DNA from: Pelomyxa schiedti
Lineage: Eukaryota > Evosea > Pelobiontida > Pelomyxidae
Direction: 5' to 3'
DNA length: 64,000 nt
Assembly: GCA_020536535.1 (NCBI GenBank)
Contig: JAHLWZ010000801.1
Span: forward strand, 62,001 to 126,000
Each line of letters starts with the position of its first letter. Within the stretch, counting starts at the first letter, position 1. This document shows, piece after piece, positions 44,102-55,299 of the stretch. Under the pieces are notes generated by a model. The model worked only from the letters and a program-made list of their open reading frames with translations, ran no database searches and had not been told where the DNA came from. The translations under genes and the position numbers were made by a program.

Positions 44102-44921
44102 ATGTTTCAAAAAAAAAAACTCTTTGAATGGTGGTGAGAAAAAGGGCACAATAATTGGCTTCTTACGAACGGAAAGGGAAAAACCATCGTGGCATGCAAG
44201 GAGGAGTTTGCGGGGGTGCCGTGGAGATGCTGACAGCCTATCAAGACGCCCATAACCGGCATAAGGGAAGGTCACTTTTATTCTGCCGTCTTTCCGATCC
44301 AGGGCCCCTGCGATGTTTGTTGTTTCTCAACTCGGCCCAAGACAGTTCTCACCCCCACCATCCCACAAGTCGGAGTTACGGAAAATTTTTGAGCATACAA
44401 GCGGGGACCCCGCCCCAAACTTTGGCCCCGAGGTCTGTGTGCGGCTATCCTTTGTCCTCTTGTTGCCGTGCTACATCGAATTCTAAAACCAAACAACTAT
44501 GACTCTCTTAAGGTAATAACCAACCACCCAACTAGTGGCGAGCGTTTGAGGATGACGAGGCGGCTACCTTTAATTCCCCAAGCACTCAGCGCTAACTCCT
44601 TCCTGACCTGGGAGGAGCCCCTTGGGTAAAGGACTGCCGTTGCCGGCCTCGGGGTCTTATTTTTTTGGGGTTTGCGGTTTTATTTATTGCCTTGTGTGTT
44701 TGTTGTGTAACATATGTTTGGAACCCACCATAACCAAATACTTATGCAAAATAACCAATAATGGTTGGTGGGAAGTAAAAGAAACAAGAAACTTTTTATG
44801 CTCTGGAAAATGACAAAATTTTTACAATTAGATTTATACACAGTCCAGTAACAAGACCTTTGTATTGGGGAAGTGTGAGAAGAGGTAAAGGTTGCTTTTG
44901 ATTGGGAATGAAGTACCTAGT
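44102..44921. other. gene-poor 0.8 kb, G/C-rich in part
   Basis: Convergent intergenic space. Open frames such as plus 44155-44502 use no ATG at their upstream end and have no family resemblance. A G/C-rich block at 44290-44470 differs in texture from the flanks. The LSU-rRNA-like segment is listed separately. From 44640 to 44920 I see only A/T-rich sequence. Confidence 0.45.
44479..44560 (+). other. segment resembling degraded large-subunit rRNA (I-PpoI/R2 target region)
   Basis: Twenty-one bases at 44496-44516 (AACTATGACTCTCTTAAGG plus TA) equal the universal eukaryotic 28S motif that is cut by I-PpoI and used by R2 elements. Flanks also resemble LSU rRNA with gaps: before it GAATTCTAAAACCAA (rRNA GAAATTCAACCAAG), but the normally invariant GCGGGTAAACGGCGGGAG is missing; after it CAACTAGTGGCGAGCG and GGATGACGAGG (rRNA TTAGTGACGCGC, GGATTAACGAGA). 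It is therefore a fragment or relic, not a working rRNA. The alternative reading is a short gene start, ATG ACT CTC TTA AG followed by a GTAATA splice site. Confidence 0.4.
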
Positions 44922-46299
44922 TTAGTTCTCTGTGACAAGGATTTGTCTCTCATCTGGTGACTGTTAGGCTACACTCGGGATTTAGATTGTACTCACCCAA
45001 AAGACCATCACTATACCAAGTAACATGCCTATAATTACACCATAAACCATATCCATGTTGGAGCCCTCCCCTGCTCTTACTCTTCCAACGATGTTGTAGT
45101 GCATTGAATAGGGGTTATTGTTGGCAGCTACTGGCCGAGTTTGCGGGGTTGCTAATGATGGTAAGTAAAGCAGTAATAGAATAAAATTATAGAATTTTAC
45201 CTTCACGCAGCCCGAGCATCTCGTCCACCATCACGTCTTCAGCAGCCAACCTTGCATTAGGTGAAATATCTACAGTAGTTGTGTCTCTATTTGCATGAAA
45301 TGTGTCACGGAGTTGAGCAATTTCTCCATGAGAAAAGCCCAAGGTAATCAGCCGATCAAAGCCATGAGTTTCTTCCTCTCCATAGAGAAGCGGGGCATGT
45401 GCGTTTGTGTTGGTGTGTGCGTGGCGGCGGCGCCCACGAGAGTTAGTATGTCCACGACTGTGGCTGTGCCTGTGACTGTGATTGTGACTTCTAGAGCCCT
45501 CAGTATCCTTTAAGATGTGAGTGCTGGGCTGTTTTTATTTTAAGGAGACAAACCACTGGTACTCGAACTTCAGGCCTGGAGTCCGATACTACAGCATGAA
45601 CAACACAGTCCTGTACAATTCCAAGAGACTCCAAAGTTGCAGCTGGTTGGGATGATCTTCCTTTGAAAATGATTTTTACAGTCTTATCCTGCAACTCTGG
45701 GCATTCGTGCAAAACCTGTTTGTTTGTTCAAATGATGAGTGGCAGACTTTGAACAACGCCCAAAAGATGATTTGACACAAGCAATCAAATGAAGGAAGGC
45801 AAACGCTCAGAGACTAAATCAAGAGGTATGTAGGTACCAATCGGATGAGCGCGGCCACAGTGTCCTCCGGCACAACCCGCACTCTGACCGTGCGCCGCGG
45901 CAAAACCTTCACAGTCACACTAATCACGCCGCCGGCCACAGAATCGCCGCGGCTCTCCGCGGCCGCCTCCAGACTCTCACTCGGCACCAAAGCGGCGTAG
46001 GTGCCGGCCGCCGCGTTTCCGCTTGCGTCGGCGTCGGCGTTTGCGTTGGTAGTCCCCGTTTCGACGCCGCTGCCGATCCCGATGGCGCCGCTTTCGCTGC
46101 CGCTGCTGGGGCTGGTGCCCGCGTAGTCGCTTTTTGTCGCGGAGGATCGCGTTTCGTCGCAGATCGGCTGCGACGGCGATGGGGACGACGACGGGGGCTC
46201 GGCGGCAGCCGCGGGGTACGTGGATCTCGATTTGGTGTCGGAGACAGGTGCGGTTGCAGTTGGCCCGTTGTCGTCGCTTTCGTCGGATGAGGCCTTCAT
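44922..46299 (-). CDS. Dsc3/TMUB-like membrane protein with ubiquitin-like domain
   Basis: ATG 46299 (MKASSDESDDNG). Residues 1 to about 110 are Ser/Ala/Thr-rich disordered. A ubiquitin-like domain is split by an intron: ISVTVKVLPRRTVRVRVVPE, then CPELQDKTVKIIFKGR and LESLGIVQDCVVHAVV. A His/Arg-rich linker (SHNHSHRHSHSRG) leads to HGFDRLITLGFSHGEIAQLR, the segment typical of the Dsc3 C-terminal domain (DUF2407_C). A hydrophobic helix (MVYGVIIGMLLGIVMVFW) and a short tail after one last intron (SPDERQILVTEN) finish the protein at TAA 44922. Dsc3 acts in the Golgi/endosome Dsc E3 ligase; TMUB proteins act in ER-associated degradation. Only one clear membrane helix is seen where fungal Dsc3 has two or more, so the exact orthology is open. 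Confidence 0.72.
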
Positions 46300-46394
46300 C
46301 ACCTCGACAAAAATTTACAATTTTTTTGGTTTTGTTCGGTTCCAACGAGATTGTGTGCACACACGGAACAAATCGATCGAAGGATCCAAATTGG
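46300..46394. promoter_or_regulatory. 95-bp head-to-head start region
   Basis: Separates the Dsc3-like start from the proposed RhoGEF start. Contains a poly-T stretch near 46320. If the RhoGEF start is further downstream or in an upstream exon, the shared region is longer. Confidence 0.4.
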
Positions 46395-49300
46395 ATGATT
46401 CTCTGGCCCCCGGTGGCGGTTTTTGTGCTTCCGTCACTGTGCCTCACAAATAAGAAGAGTGTCAGTGATGAGAGACCTGTTTTTCACAGACCAGGAAAAC
46501 ATGCAAAGTTTTTGAAAGCGATTGTGAATAAAACAAAAAAAAACCAAACAAACAAAGTTTCTCACCCAACCCCTCCCGAAACGGCGTCGTCGACGAGTGC
46601 AGCAGGCACGACCCCGCCGCCCAACCCCGGCGCCGCCGCAGCCGCGGGGCCCAAGAAGCGCAAGGGCCTGTACGGCTCGTTCAGCGAGGGCCTCGAGACC
46701 TACCGCCGCGACGTCGGCGCCATCCGCTCCATGCTGACGCAGATCCCCGACGACCCGCGGGCCATCGACGGCGGCGACTGCGCCATGCACCGCATGTTCT
46801 TCAAGAGCATCGCCAAGCAGGCCGAGCGCTGCGCCGCCTTCTGCAACGCCCTCGTCCAGATCGTCCGCGTGCAGGCCGCCTTCCGCGGCCGCCGCGTCCG
46901 CCGCTCCTTCTGCATCTCGTCATCCCCTCAGTCTCAGTCCCAGTCACAGCCCCAGGCTCACCCTACGGTAGTGCCCAGGATGATGAAACTGTGGAAATCT
47001 GCGGAACTAAGGGCGAGGAACGACGCTCTGAGGGATTTGATGAAGGTCGAAATCACTTTTCGGCGAAAGGTGTCGGCGCTGAGGGACGGCTTCGCTGCGC
47101 CGCTGAGGCAGTCCCTCGAGACCAAGGCGCCGTTGCTGACGGGGCAGGAAATCGCCGCAATTTTCTCGCCGCTGGATGCAGTTGCTGCCATTGATGACAC
47201 GATTTACAAGAAGCTGGATGAGGTATATTCCACTCACTGGCCATTTGTGTGCAATGTGGGTGAGGTGTTCACAAGTGTGGCTCCTCAGCTGTCTGCTTAT
47301 GGCCAGTATTCCAAAAATGGTTTGTTTCCGGAACAATTCTTATTTGTTCTATTCACACTCCTCTTTTCTTTTTCCCACTCCCTTCATTCTCTATTCGTTT
47401 TTGGAGTGTTCTTTTAACAATAATGATTTAGTCCCCATTGCCGTGCAGACGGTAATCATGCTGAGCCAGACTAATCCTCGGTTTGCCACCTTTTTGGCCC
47501 AAGTGGAATTGGAAGGTGACCTTGAAGGTGCTCGCCTCATTGACCTTCTACCAGCTCCACTTCAGCAAATTTCAAAGTACGAAATATCAATGCAAAGTCT
47601 CATGGAGGCTACTGCTAAGTTGGCCCACAATAATGCCTTCTCGCACTTGATCCCTCCAACTGAACTCGAGTCGTTAGCTACTGCCACTACCCTGTTACAG
47701 CGCGTCAACATGGTTGGTTGGACTACTAGTTCGTTTTACTCATTACTAAAGCCGTCACTAGGTTCTCTATGTGAGCTATGAAATGTCAAGCAATAGAAGT
47801 ATGGTGGTAAGCATTCTTAAAAACCTTGCCAACAGTAAGGCACTGGAAGGAGAATCCAGCCGGCGTTTTATCAGTGAAGGAGACTGCACTATAGTCAGTA
47901 AAAGCCACTTGCTGCACAAAGAGAGCAAGCGACATTTCTTTCTGTTCAATGACGTTCTTGCACTAGCAAAGCGTAATCGCATTTCATATAATGCCAAAGA
48001 GTTGTTGTGGCTGAAAACAGTGAAACTCGAGCCTGTCCCACCTACCGATGGTGGAGCCACTTCCATTATGCTCGTATCACCTCAGAGAAGTATCTTGATG
48101 ATTCTTTCAACTCCAAGTCAAGCTGCTGAAATGGAAACTCAAATTTCATTTCTGATTCAAAGCAGTGTCTCACCGGCACTGGTTTTTGGAGGTGACTTGA
48201 GCGAATTGGTGATAAGAGATAGCTCCAACGGTGTTCCGTCAGTTCTACAAATACTGGCAAACCTCCTTCTTCCCCATCTTGGGACAGAAGGGATATTTCG
48301 TGAAGCGGGAAACAAACAAAAGATAGAAGAGTTACAACGTGCCTTCAATGAGTCCAAGTGGGAGGGTGTAGATATCATTGGAGAATATGGCATACATTCT
48401 GTCGCTTCGGCAAGGCCTGAAAAAAACCAACATTATATATTTATTTATTAGGGTTTGGGGCTTTCGTTTTTACCCATATCCTGGATATGGCTCTTTTGCT
48501 GAACATTTTCAAAATAGACATTCAAGTCTTTCTTCTCTACTCTTCTGGAGCCACTATTTCCCTACCCTGTTTATGATAAAATGGTAACTCTTGCTGACAA
48601 CAAGACGATTTCCAATGCTGAAAAACTTTCCTCAATGAAGACCATGCTTACTTCCATGCCTACATGTAACAAGTCTGACTTCCTTTCTACCATCTGTCTA
48701 CTCATGTTTTTCCATATTGGCAATCAGAAATGTACTTTCTTTTCTGCTTCAGTTTATATCAACTGCTGCCACACATTCTGCTTCAAGTATGATGACACCA
48801 AGAAATTTAAGTATTGTTTTTACTCCAGCCATTCTTCGTCCCCAGGTTAGAGGTTTTTTTTAAAAAAAAATTGATCCTTTACTAGGTAGTAACAGTAGAA
48901 ACGACTGTAAAATGCTTAGATCTTGTGGACCTGGTGCAAATTTTGGTTGAAGACTGCAATGAAATTATGGTTCTTGACAAACCTGAAGAGGGAGCTAGTC
49001 CTACAGCACTGCCCAAGAGCCACATCGAACGAAAGCCACCCCAGCAAGTTCAGCCTCAAGCACACCCACAAGGGCCATCCCAAACACCTAGACAACAACC
49101 ACGCACACCAACCCAGCCACAATCGCCAGGCCAGCTCCAGCCGTCACAAACTAGACAGATACTCAGGCAGAACCCTGTACAATCGTCATCCCCATCACCT
49201 TCACAACCGACTGGTTCTCAGGCCCAGCCGGCTACCTCACAGCAAACGCCAATATCAACTTCGCAGCCGCTTCTACACCAACCACCTACTCCCTCAGCTC

Positions 49301-49821
49301 CACTACAAAACTCCCAATCTGTAATACAACAAAATCATTCACCCAGGCATGCTCCTACACCACCACTGGCAACATCGCAAATCCACCAGCAACCACCCGA
49401 TAGAAGCCAGCCGTCTTCTTCTTCGCCCTCACCGCGGCGAAAACTTAGCAATACAGAAGGAGGCACAGCCCCTGTGTCCTCAAGCCCTCAAATTTCAACT
49501 CAAAAAACATTTGCAGGACTGAAAGTCAAACCCCCAACACCGGTTTCACCTCCTGCAACCCCGGCTGTGACACAGCAAGCAGAAACGGAACCATTCTTCC
49601 CTCTTTCAGGTTTCCTCACCTAGCATTACACTATTTGGCTCACTCTCAATGAAACAGTTCTACAGGCACGTCCACTTCCGGCAGCTGTGGATTCTACACG
49701 AATTCCCTTCTTTTTGAGCCCAACAGAATTCATGGCTACGTTTGGGATGACCAAGGACAGTTTCAACAAACTCCCACCATGGAAACAAACAACCCTCAAG
49801 AAGGAGACTGGTCTCTTTTAA
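46395..49821 (+). CDS. RhoGEF (DH)-PH-RhoGAP protein with C-terminal villin headpiece
   Basis: A Rho-family GTPase regulator carrying opposite activities. The start is uncertain: the first in-frame ATG is 46395. After a disordered N terminus comes an IQ-like helix ([16 protein letters not shown]), then the DH domain ([20 protein letters not shown] to [17 protein letters not shown]), a PH domain ([25 protein letters not shown]) and a RhoGAP domain ([20 protein letters not shown] with the catalytic-finger Arg in IFREAGN; later [20 protein letters not shown] and [13 protein letters not shown]). The exon join in the middle of the GAP domain (48.40-48.45 kb) is unresolved. A long Pro/Gln-rich linker (48.98-49.6 kb) precedes a complete headpiece: [34 protein letters not shown], ending TAA 49821. 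The headpiece should bind F-actin and place the GEF/GAP at the cortex. Confidence 0.85.
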
Positions 49822-49921
49822 GCAAAAACAAAAAAATATGTGTAATAGAATAACGAAACAAACTTTTTTTACTTTATGATGTTTTGCACTACGGTGTTTG
49901 ACGAAAATCGGCCTCCAGAAA

Positions 49922-51047
49922 TTAACCCCAGAAAGGACCAGCCTTTTGCATCTTGCGAGTGCATATCTGTTGATAGATAAGAATAATGCTCTGTAAGTAA
50001 AAAGTACCTCAGCAGCAAAGTTCAGAGCCTCTTGTCCAACCAAACCTTTTTGCAACAGTGCTGTAATGAACCTTGGAAGAGTTGATAGAAAATCAGTATG
50101 TAAGGAAAAGCATACGCTGCAGTTACAGTATCACCCCTTCCAGTCCTGCCCTCAAGCTTCCAGGAACCCCATCGAGCTTCAAAGAGAGAGCCATCTTTTC
50201 GGGAGAGGAACACACCATCTTGATGAGTGGCAAGAATGTCATTGGCACCGGCTTGATGGAGAAGCCTACAAGCACTGGGGAGGTCAGCAGAGCCAGTTAA
50301 CAGCTCGCCCTAAAGAATGTCACGTGTAACGTAATTTTTGGCCTAATACTTCTAGTGAGTCTATTTTGAATAGATCTATGTAAGGGAGCCATTGTTCCAT
50401 ATGTTGCCAAGGGTGTCGCACCATCACAGTATCTTCGACGCACCTCACGAATCCCTATTAAAAAGTAAGAAACATAATTAATAATGAATTCGTACTTGAG
50501 CATCAGCAGCCAGAAATGGCGTCTTCTTCTTGAGGAGTGGGAGGAGTAACTCGGGACAAGCACCTACATCCTGCGATCAGGGAGAATCATTGTATACTGA
50601 GAAGTCACCTTTATACAGTGGGTTCAACATAATACAAGGACAATTTGGCAGCGATGTAATGTCCCCCTCAGTAAATGGGTCAGCCAACGTCACAGCCACA
50701 GTCACACGATTGTCGGGATTTCCTGTCGGGAAAGCGTGCTCGCATTGAGTGGACTCCACAGACGGTAAGTAAGTCACTTTCACTCCTGCAAGCAAAGGTT
50801 TAGGAAAATCAGCAGATGGACGCGCGAGCCAACCAGCTCTTGCAAAGTCGGCCGTGTACAGCGGAACATCCTTAGCGGCGCACTTTGTGACAACTGACAC
50901 ATTTGACATCCCGCACGAGCTGCAAGCAATGCCGCCGTAATAAACGCCCCCACCAGCCACAAAGATCGGAGATCCGTCGCCGCGTGTGCCTATTTTGTCA
51001 CGAGCCGTATCGCCAACAAACAACACAGAAGGAGTAGTCGCAGCCAT
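49922..51047 (-). CDS. PfkB-family carbohydrate kinase
   Basis: Roughly 320 residues. ATG 51047 (MAATTPSVLFVGDTARDKIG). The order of motifs is that of ribokinase/PfkB proteins: N-terminal VLFVGDTARDKI, the Gly-rich strand VAGGGVYYGGIACSSCGM, then GFVRCVEDTVMV, YIDLFKIDSLE joined across an intron to GELLTGSADL, ILATHQDGVFL, and the signature GRTGRGDTVTAAF, where GRGD supplies the anion hole and catalytic Asp. The last exon ends KMQKAGPFWG at TAA 49922. The lack of a long lid and the GGG start resemble the inositol/adenosine-type members more than phosphofructokinase, but the sugar cannot be named from sequence. No organelle-targeting peptide is obvious. Convergent with the RhoGEF gene (100 bp). 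Confidence 0.85.
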
Positions 51048-51333
51048 GTCCGATGACGGATTGTTCACGAGACGTTCAACAGCACGAAAGAGATCCTGTC
51101 TCCAAGGAAATGAAAAGGTGATGAAATCGGGGGGGTGCTGTCATTTGGGAACACATTTTTGAAGATTATTATTAACAAGGGGAAAACTGCTGGGGAAAAG
51201 CTAAAAGCTTCGTTCTTTTTTCACGTCTATTTTGCGTAGTGACCACGCGGGTGATGCATAAGATGAAGTGGAAGGTGTTGACTTGTCTTCTGTGACCACC
51301 AGGCAGGCACAGGCCAATTCTGTGAAATCTAAT

Positions 51334-53146
51334 CTAGCATAAGACTGTCTTGAGAGCAACAGGAAATCCAAGCTCAGAACAGAAAAGAGGAACCCAAAAT
51401 TGCCTGGTGTAGGGTCCACAGCAGCGGGAGTTGAACAGGTTCATCAGCCAGTGGTGATCATGTTCTTTTGTTATTGGCATTCTATCTTCGGCTCCCTTGG
51501 GCCATTCAATACCACAGTGGTTCATAAACTCAGGGTAGAGGGCAGTTCCTGCAGGGCCGGCCCAGTCGAAATCTATCACAAGGTACTTCGTTCAACAGGG
51601 AAGAATGTTGGGCTCCCTCAAGTCTCCATGCACATAACCATGGCTATGAAAAATCCCCATTGCTTTCAGTAAGGCCACTTCAGCTTGCTTTGATGCATTT
51701 TCTTTCTAAAAATAAAAAGGTGGAATAGTTTTTACCTCCGAGTTGCTGAGCGCCTTGGTCTCAATGTACTCCATGGTCCGTAAATTTAACGACAAGGCGA
51801 GCTTTTGTGGTAGCTTCCTGTGCCAGGAAAACAGGCTTTTGACTATTTGGGGCCAGGCGGTTCAAATATCGAACAGTGAACTGATGGAAGTGAGTGAGGA
51901 GCGGGAATCAAAGTGCACTTGGTTTATGTGAAAACAAGATTTTAAAGGAAGTGAGATACGGCCAACGTAGTTCATCCCCAGGACCAGGTACCGGTGGCAC
52001 AGTCAAGCCTCTATAATGCTTCTGCAAATTCGATACACATGTGCGTATTCTCGAAAACACTCGAGCAACGTCTTCATTACCTCTCCAGTGGTAACTGTTG
52101 GTCATGAGAACTGGGGGACAAAGTGGATCAACAAGTACTCGCTCTATTACAGAGTTAGAACTAAATAAGGGAACAGACAAAAGATAACCTTCGCCAAAAC
52201 ATGCTCCATTGACAAACAGAGAGGAACCAACAACCTCAAGTAGCAAACATGGACAGCAGGACAAACACAAAAGGTTGGGCATAAGACTCTGGGTGTAGTA
52301 AGCTGCAACCTCGAATAAACTTTCTTTTCACCCCCTATTCGATTGAAACTCAGCAAGTTAAGACACCGTGGTAGTTATGTAATACCTTCACCCTTCTGGT
52401 TTTTTGTTGTTTGAAGTAATATCGGAACAGTAGAGCCATCTTGGAGTTGGGCGTTCACTAGAAGGCTGTGATAGCGTCACGCCTGGCCCTAAAAGCACGG
52501 ACATCTGGTTATTAAAACAATCCCGGCGTTGTCCCTCATAACCATAGAGATCAGACATGCATACAATCATATCTCGTGCAAAACGGAAATCTGAAAAGGG
52601 ACAGTGATTAGGTCACTGATTGGGGGAAGGGGGAAGGGCCATGCCACGTGAGCCAAGATTCACATTTGAGTCCACAAAACAATCAAATACATCTGTGTAG
52701 AGGTGAACACTCACATCAAGATTGGTATCCGGATAATGGGTGATAAGACTTGGCGCTGTACAGTGTGACTTGGAGAAGCCAGAAGGAGGCCAGGTGTGAG
52801 TTTTGATGGGTTTCAGAATCTCCTCGATATATTGCATGTATCGATGCGATGGCTTGCGATCTTCCGAGTTTTCTTTGCCCTTTGTGTCGGCAGCTGCGAG
52901 CTTCTGTTGAAGATCTGTACTGTGCGCCTGAAGCTCACTACATTGCGACTGAAGCTCACTATAGTGCGACTGAAGCTCATCTACTTTCCGCCTCAACTCC
53001 TGTTCAGTAATCGCGGCAGTCAATGTCGACACGATGGCAGCGCTCACTGGGGTTCCCTTTTGATTTGTTGCTGTTGCTGCCGCGGTTGTCGTTGCCGCCC
53101 GACGCTTTGCTGCTTTTTCTACCTGTCTCCTTTGTTGCACACGCAT
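51334..53146 (-). pseudogene. Crinkler/FunK1-type protein-kinase-like gene, broken
   Basis: The N-terminal part is a coiled coil from ATG 53146 (MRVQQRRQVEKAAKRR; HYSELQSQCSELQAHSTDLQ). Then come exons of a type I know from Crinkler-kinase and FunK1-like proteins: CLLLEVVGSSLFVNGACFGE, LVDPLCPPVLMTN, RWPYLTSF joined by a 93-bp intron to QKPVFLAQEATTKARLVVKF (VAIK-like Lys). Downstream are MEYIETKALSNSE, GYVHGDLREPNIL (catalytic HxD) and VIDFDWAGPAGTALYP (DFD for DFG). Two breaks: between the VVKF strand and MEYIE about 40 residues (helix C, strands 4-5) are missing with a frame change, and an in-frame TGA (51592-51594) lies between HGDLREPN and DFDW, where shifting one base would read PVERST. 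TGA is a normal stop elsewhere here. Either a decaying gene or uncorrected indels. An upstream ATG at 53355 is in another frame. Confidence 0.6.
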
Positions 53147-53999
53147 CGTCGCTGTCCTTGTCGCTGGTGGGATGCGCGGCTGTGGGGACGAGCAGCTCTC
53201 GGCCGAAGACTCGATAGTTGCAGGAGGATGGGGATGTGTAGCGGGCGCAGCAGTGGCAGGCCCGCCCCGCCACGGCCCCTGGCTCCGCCATTCGTAGTCG
53301 TCGTCGAAGCGGCTGTGCTTGTGCCTCTACGCGCAGCGCTCCTCTTCTTTGTCATGCGGTGAGAACTTTTTTCTCGGTGAAGGGTGACCAACTACATTCA
53401 CAGAACCAGGGAGTTCATGCTCAACAAGACACCAGCCAACCGACCCACCTTATGAGCTCCCTGTGTATCGGGTACCTCGTCATTACAAAGATGTGTATGA
53501 GCAAAGATAACACAGAAAAACAACATCGTTGTTCTGCCCGCAACGACCCTCACCCAGGCCACGCCTCTTACAGAACCAAAAGCAGGTTGAATGGGTACTT
53601 TCCCAACAAGCTGGATCTGGAATATAAACGTTCGAAACATCAAAAATGTCGAATTGTGCATTCTAGGATCATAATAATAACCCTCGCTCGGATTCTGTGC
53701 GTTATCGTGAAACCGTTACAATTTCATTTATTAAATTAAAATTGGTTTTCAATTTGCCACTCTCCCCTCGCTTTCGAACAAGAACGAAGGCCTTCGACGT
53801 TGTCGGTCTTTCGAACAACTGAGGTTGGTTTACGTTCCTCGAACCGACGCGGTTTCGCGTTTTTTCTCCCTTTCGTTATTAAGTTCACGATGTCGTTTTT
53901 TATGGTAGGTTTTCCTATGCGTTTTTTTTTTACCTCTTAACTAAGCTTAGCTTGGTTTTTTTTTTTCTGATTGCATTACAGCAACACCAGTAGAACACG
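53147..53999. promoter_or_regulatory. divergent intergenic region before the homeobox gene
   Basis: The first 210 bp still look like coding sequence of the kinase-like gene in one frame or another (minus strand, Pro/Ala-rich, ATG 53355). From about 53360 to 53999 I see no gene; T-rich stretches at 53920-53975 precede the homeobox start codon. It should hold the promoters of both genes. Confidence 0.4.
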
Positions 54000-55175
54000 A
54001 TGTCAGGGGTTGTTAATGGCTCTTCGGTGATGCGCTGTGGGCCACTTTCCGTCCCACGGAAGCGCTTCCCGGAGGAGCTGGATTCTCTAAGTGAAGAGGA
54101 AGTAGATGATGAAGAAGAGGATGAGGATGCTCCTCAAGGAGAGACCGAGGACGAGGAGTACCACCCCCACCATATCTTATTTTCCCTCACATCTTCGTCT
54201 TGAATGCCATTTCACCCTCATTCACTATTACACAGTGACCTTACCGATGCTGCCGTATTACTCTTAAAGCTGTCTCAAAGTCCCACCGCACCAGCTACCT
54301 TACATACCCCTGTACCTCACCCCCCAATGCCAGCTCCAAAGCCTAAGCGCCAACGCACTAGCCCCGAGCAGTTAGACCTGCTAGAAATGATGTTTCAAAC
54401 AAATACCATGCCAAACCAACAGACACGGCTTCACCTTGCTGCAGAGTTGGGAATGTCCACGCGCAGGATACAGATATGGTTTCAAAACAAACGCGCAAAG
54501 GTGCGACGTACATCAATGAGACAAGACGTTGTGGTACCAAAACCCCTGCAACCACCTCTACCAGTGCAACAGCTCCCGACCACAACCAGTCAGCAGAGTG
54601 GTATTCAACAAACATTACAGAAGCACCAACAGAAGTGTGTGGGTGCACCCACATCACCACTGTTGTCACCAACTGTGCTATCCGGCACACCAATATCAAA
54701 TGTGTTTACTACAACACTTCCGCTGAGCTCTTCTGTTACTTCTACTACAGCCTCACATACCGCCGCCATACACACCAAGTCTGGGCTATCCTCTTCTCCC
54801 CCTAACGGGATTGAGGACATCACATCCCCATGTGGTTCTCCACCCTCTACCGCCCGTAATGGCCCAACTCGCAACTTTTCCTCCTCCCTTGCCTCCATGC
54901 TTTCACTTAGCATACCGCCCACCACTGCAAACAACTCCCTCCCCCCCAGTATCACTGTCACCCCACCACCAACTCCCAAACCCTCAGCAGCCGCAGTAGC
55001 AGCAGCCGTTGCCGCCGCGGTAGCAGTTGCAGTGAAACCCCCGCCAACAGCAAGCCCATCCTCCCCTTCCACAAATGCAACAACCCCCAGCTGCTCTACT
55101 CCCGGCACAGCAATATTGCCTTCCTTGGAGCAACAAGGCCTCCTGTCTGTGGGAGGCTCTTTTTTGAGGTACTAG
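54000..55175 (+). CDS. homeodomain transcription factor
   Basis: 365 residues in two exons: 54000-54157 and 54236-55175 (1,098 coding bases including the stop). The N terminus is acidic (EELDSLSEEEVDDEEEDED). A complete non-TALE homeodomain lies at about residues 88-147: PKRQRTSPEQLDLLEMMF in helix 1, PNQQTRLHLAAELGMS in the helix 2 and turn region, and RRIQIWFQNKRAKVRR in helix 3, with the invariant W, F, N and R and Gln at position 50. The rest is Ser/Thr/Pro-rich, Gln-rich and ends with an Ala run at about 55.0 kb, typical of activator or repressor tails. It should bind DNA in the nucleus; targets unknown. Sixty residues between helix boundaries means no loop insertion. It stops at TAG 55175, converging on the ethanolamine lyase gene (124 bp). 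Confidence 0.93.
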
Positions 55176-55299
55176 TAGAAGAAACGAATTTTTTCCTCCC
55201 CTTTCCAAAAGCTCAACCTTGCTTGAACAGCAGCAAGTTTAACTTACTTGCCAAGGTGTTTGATATTTTAATGAATTGATTGAATGATTGGTTGTACTT

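Noticed and set aside
44982-45206. Apparent small secreted or membrane protein with a hydrophobic start
   Set aside because: The hydrophobic start is intron sequence read through; the membrane helix at its end belongs to the Dsc3-like gene.
46134-46394. Upstream part of the long plus-strand open frame before the RhoGEF
   Set aside because: It is antisense to the Dsc3-like first exon, Arg-rich from GC-rich codons, and has no family resemblance; the RhoGEF start is set at 46395 instead.
51592-51594. TGA as a recoded amino acid (selenocysteine or Trp) in the kinase-like gene
   Set aside because: TGA ends BBS7 and the Crinkler-type gene normally, a one-base shift restores a better kinase match, and a second break lies nearby; decay or error is simpler.
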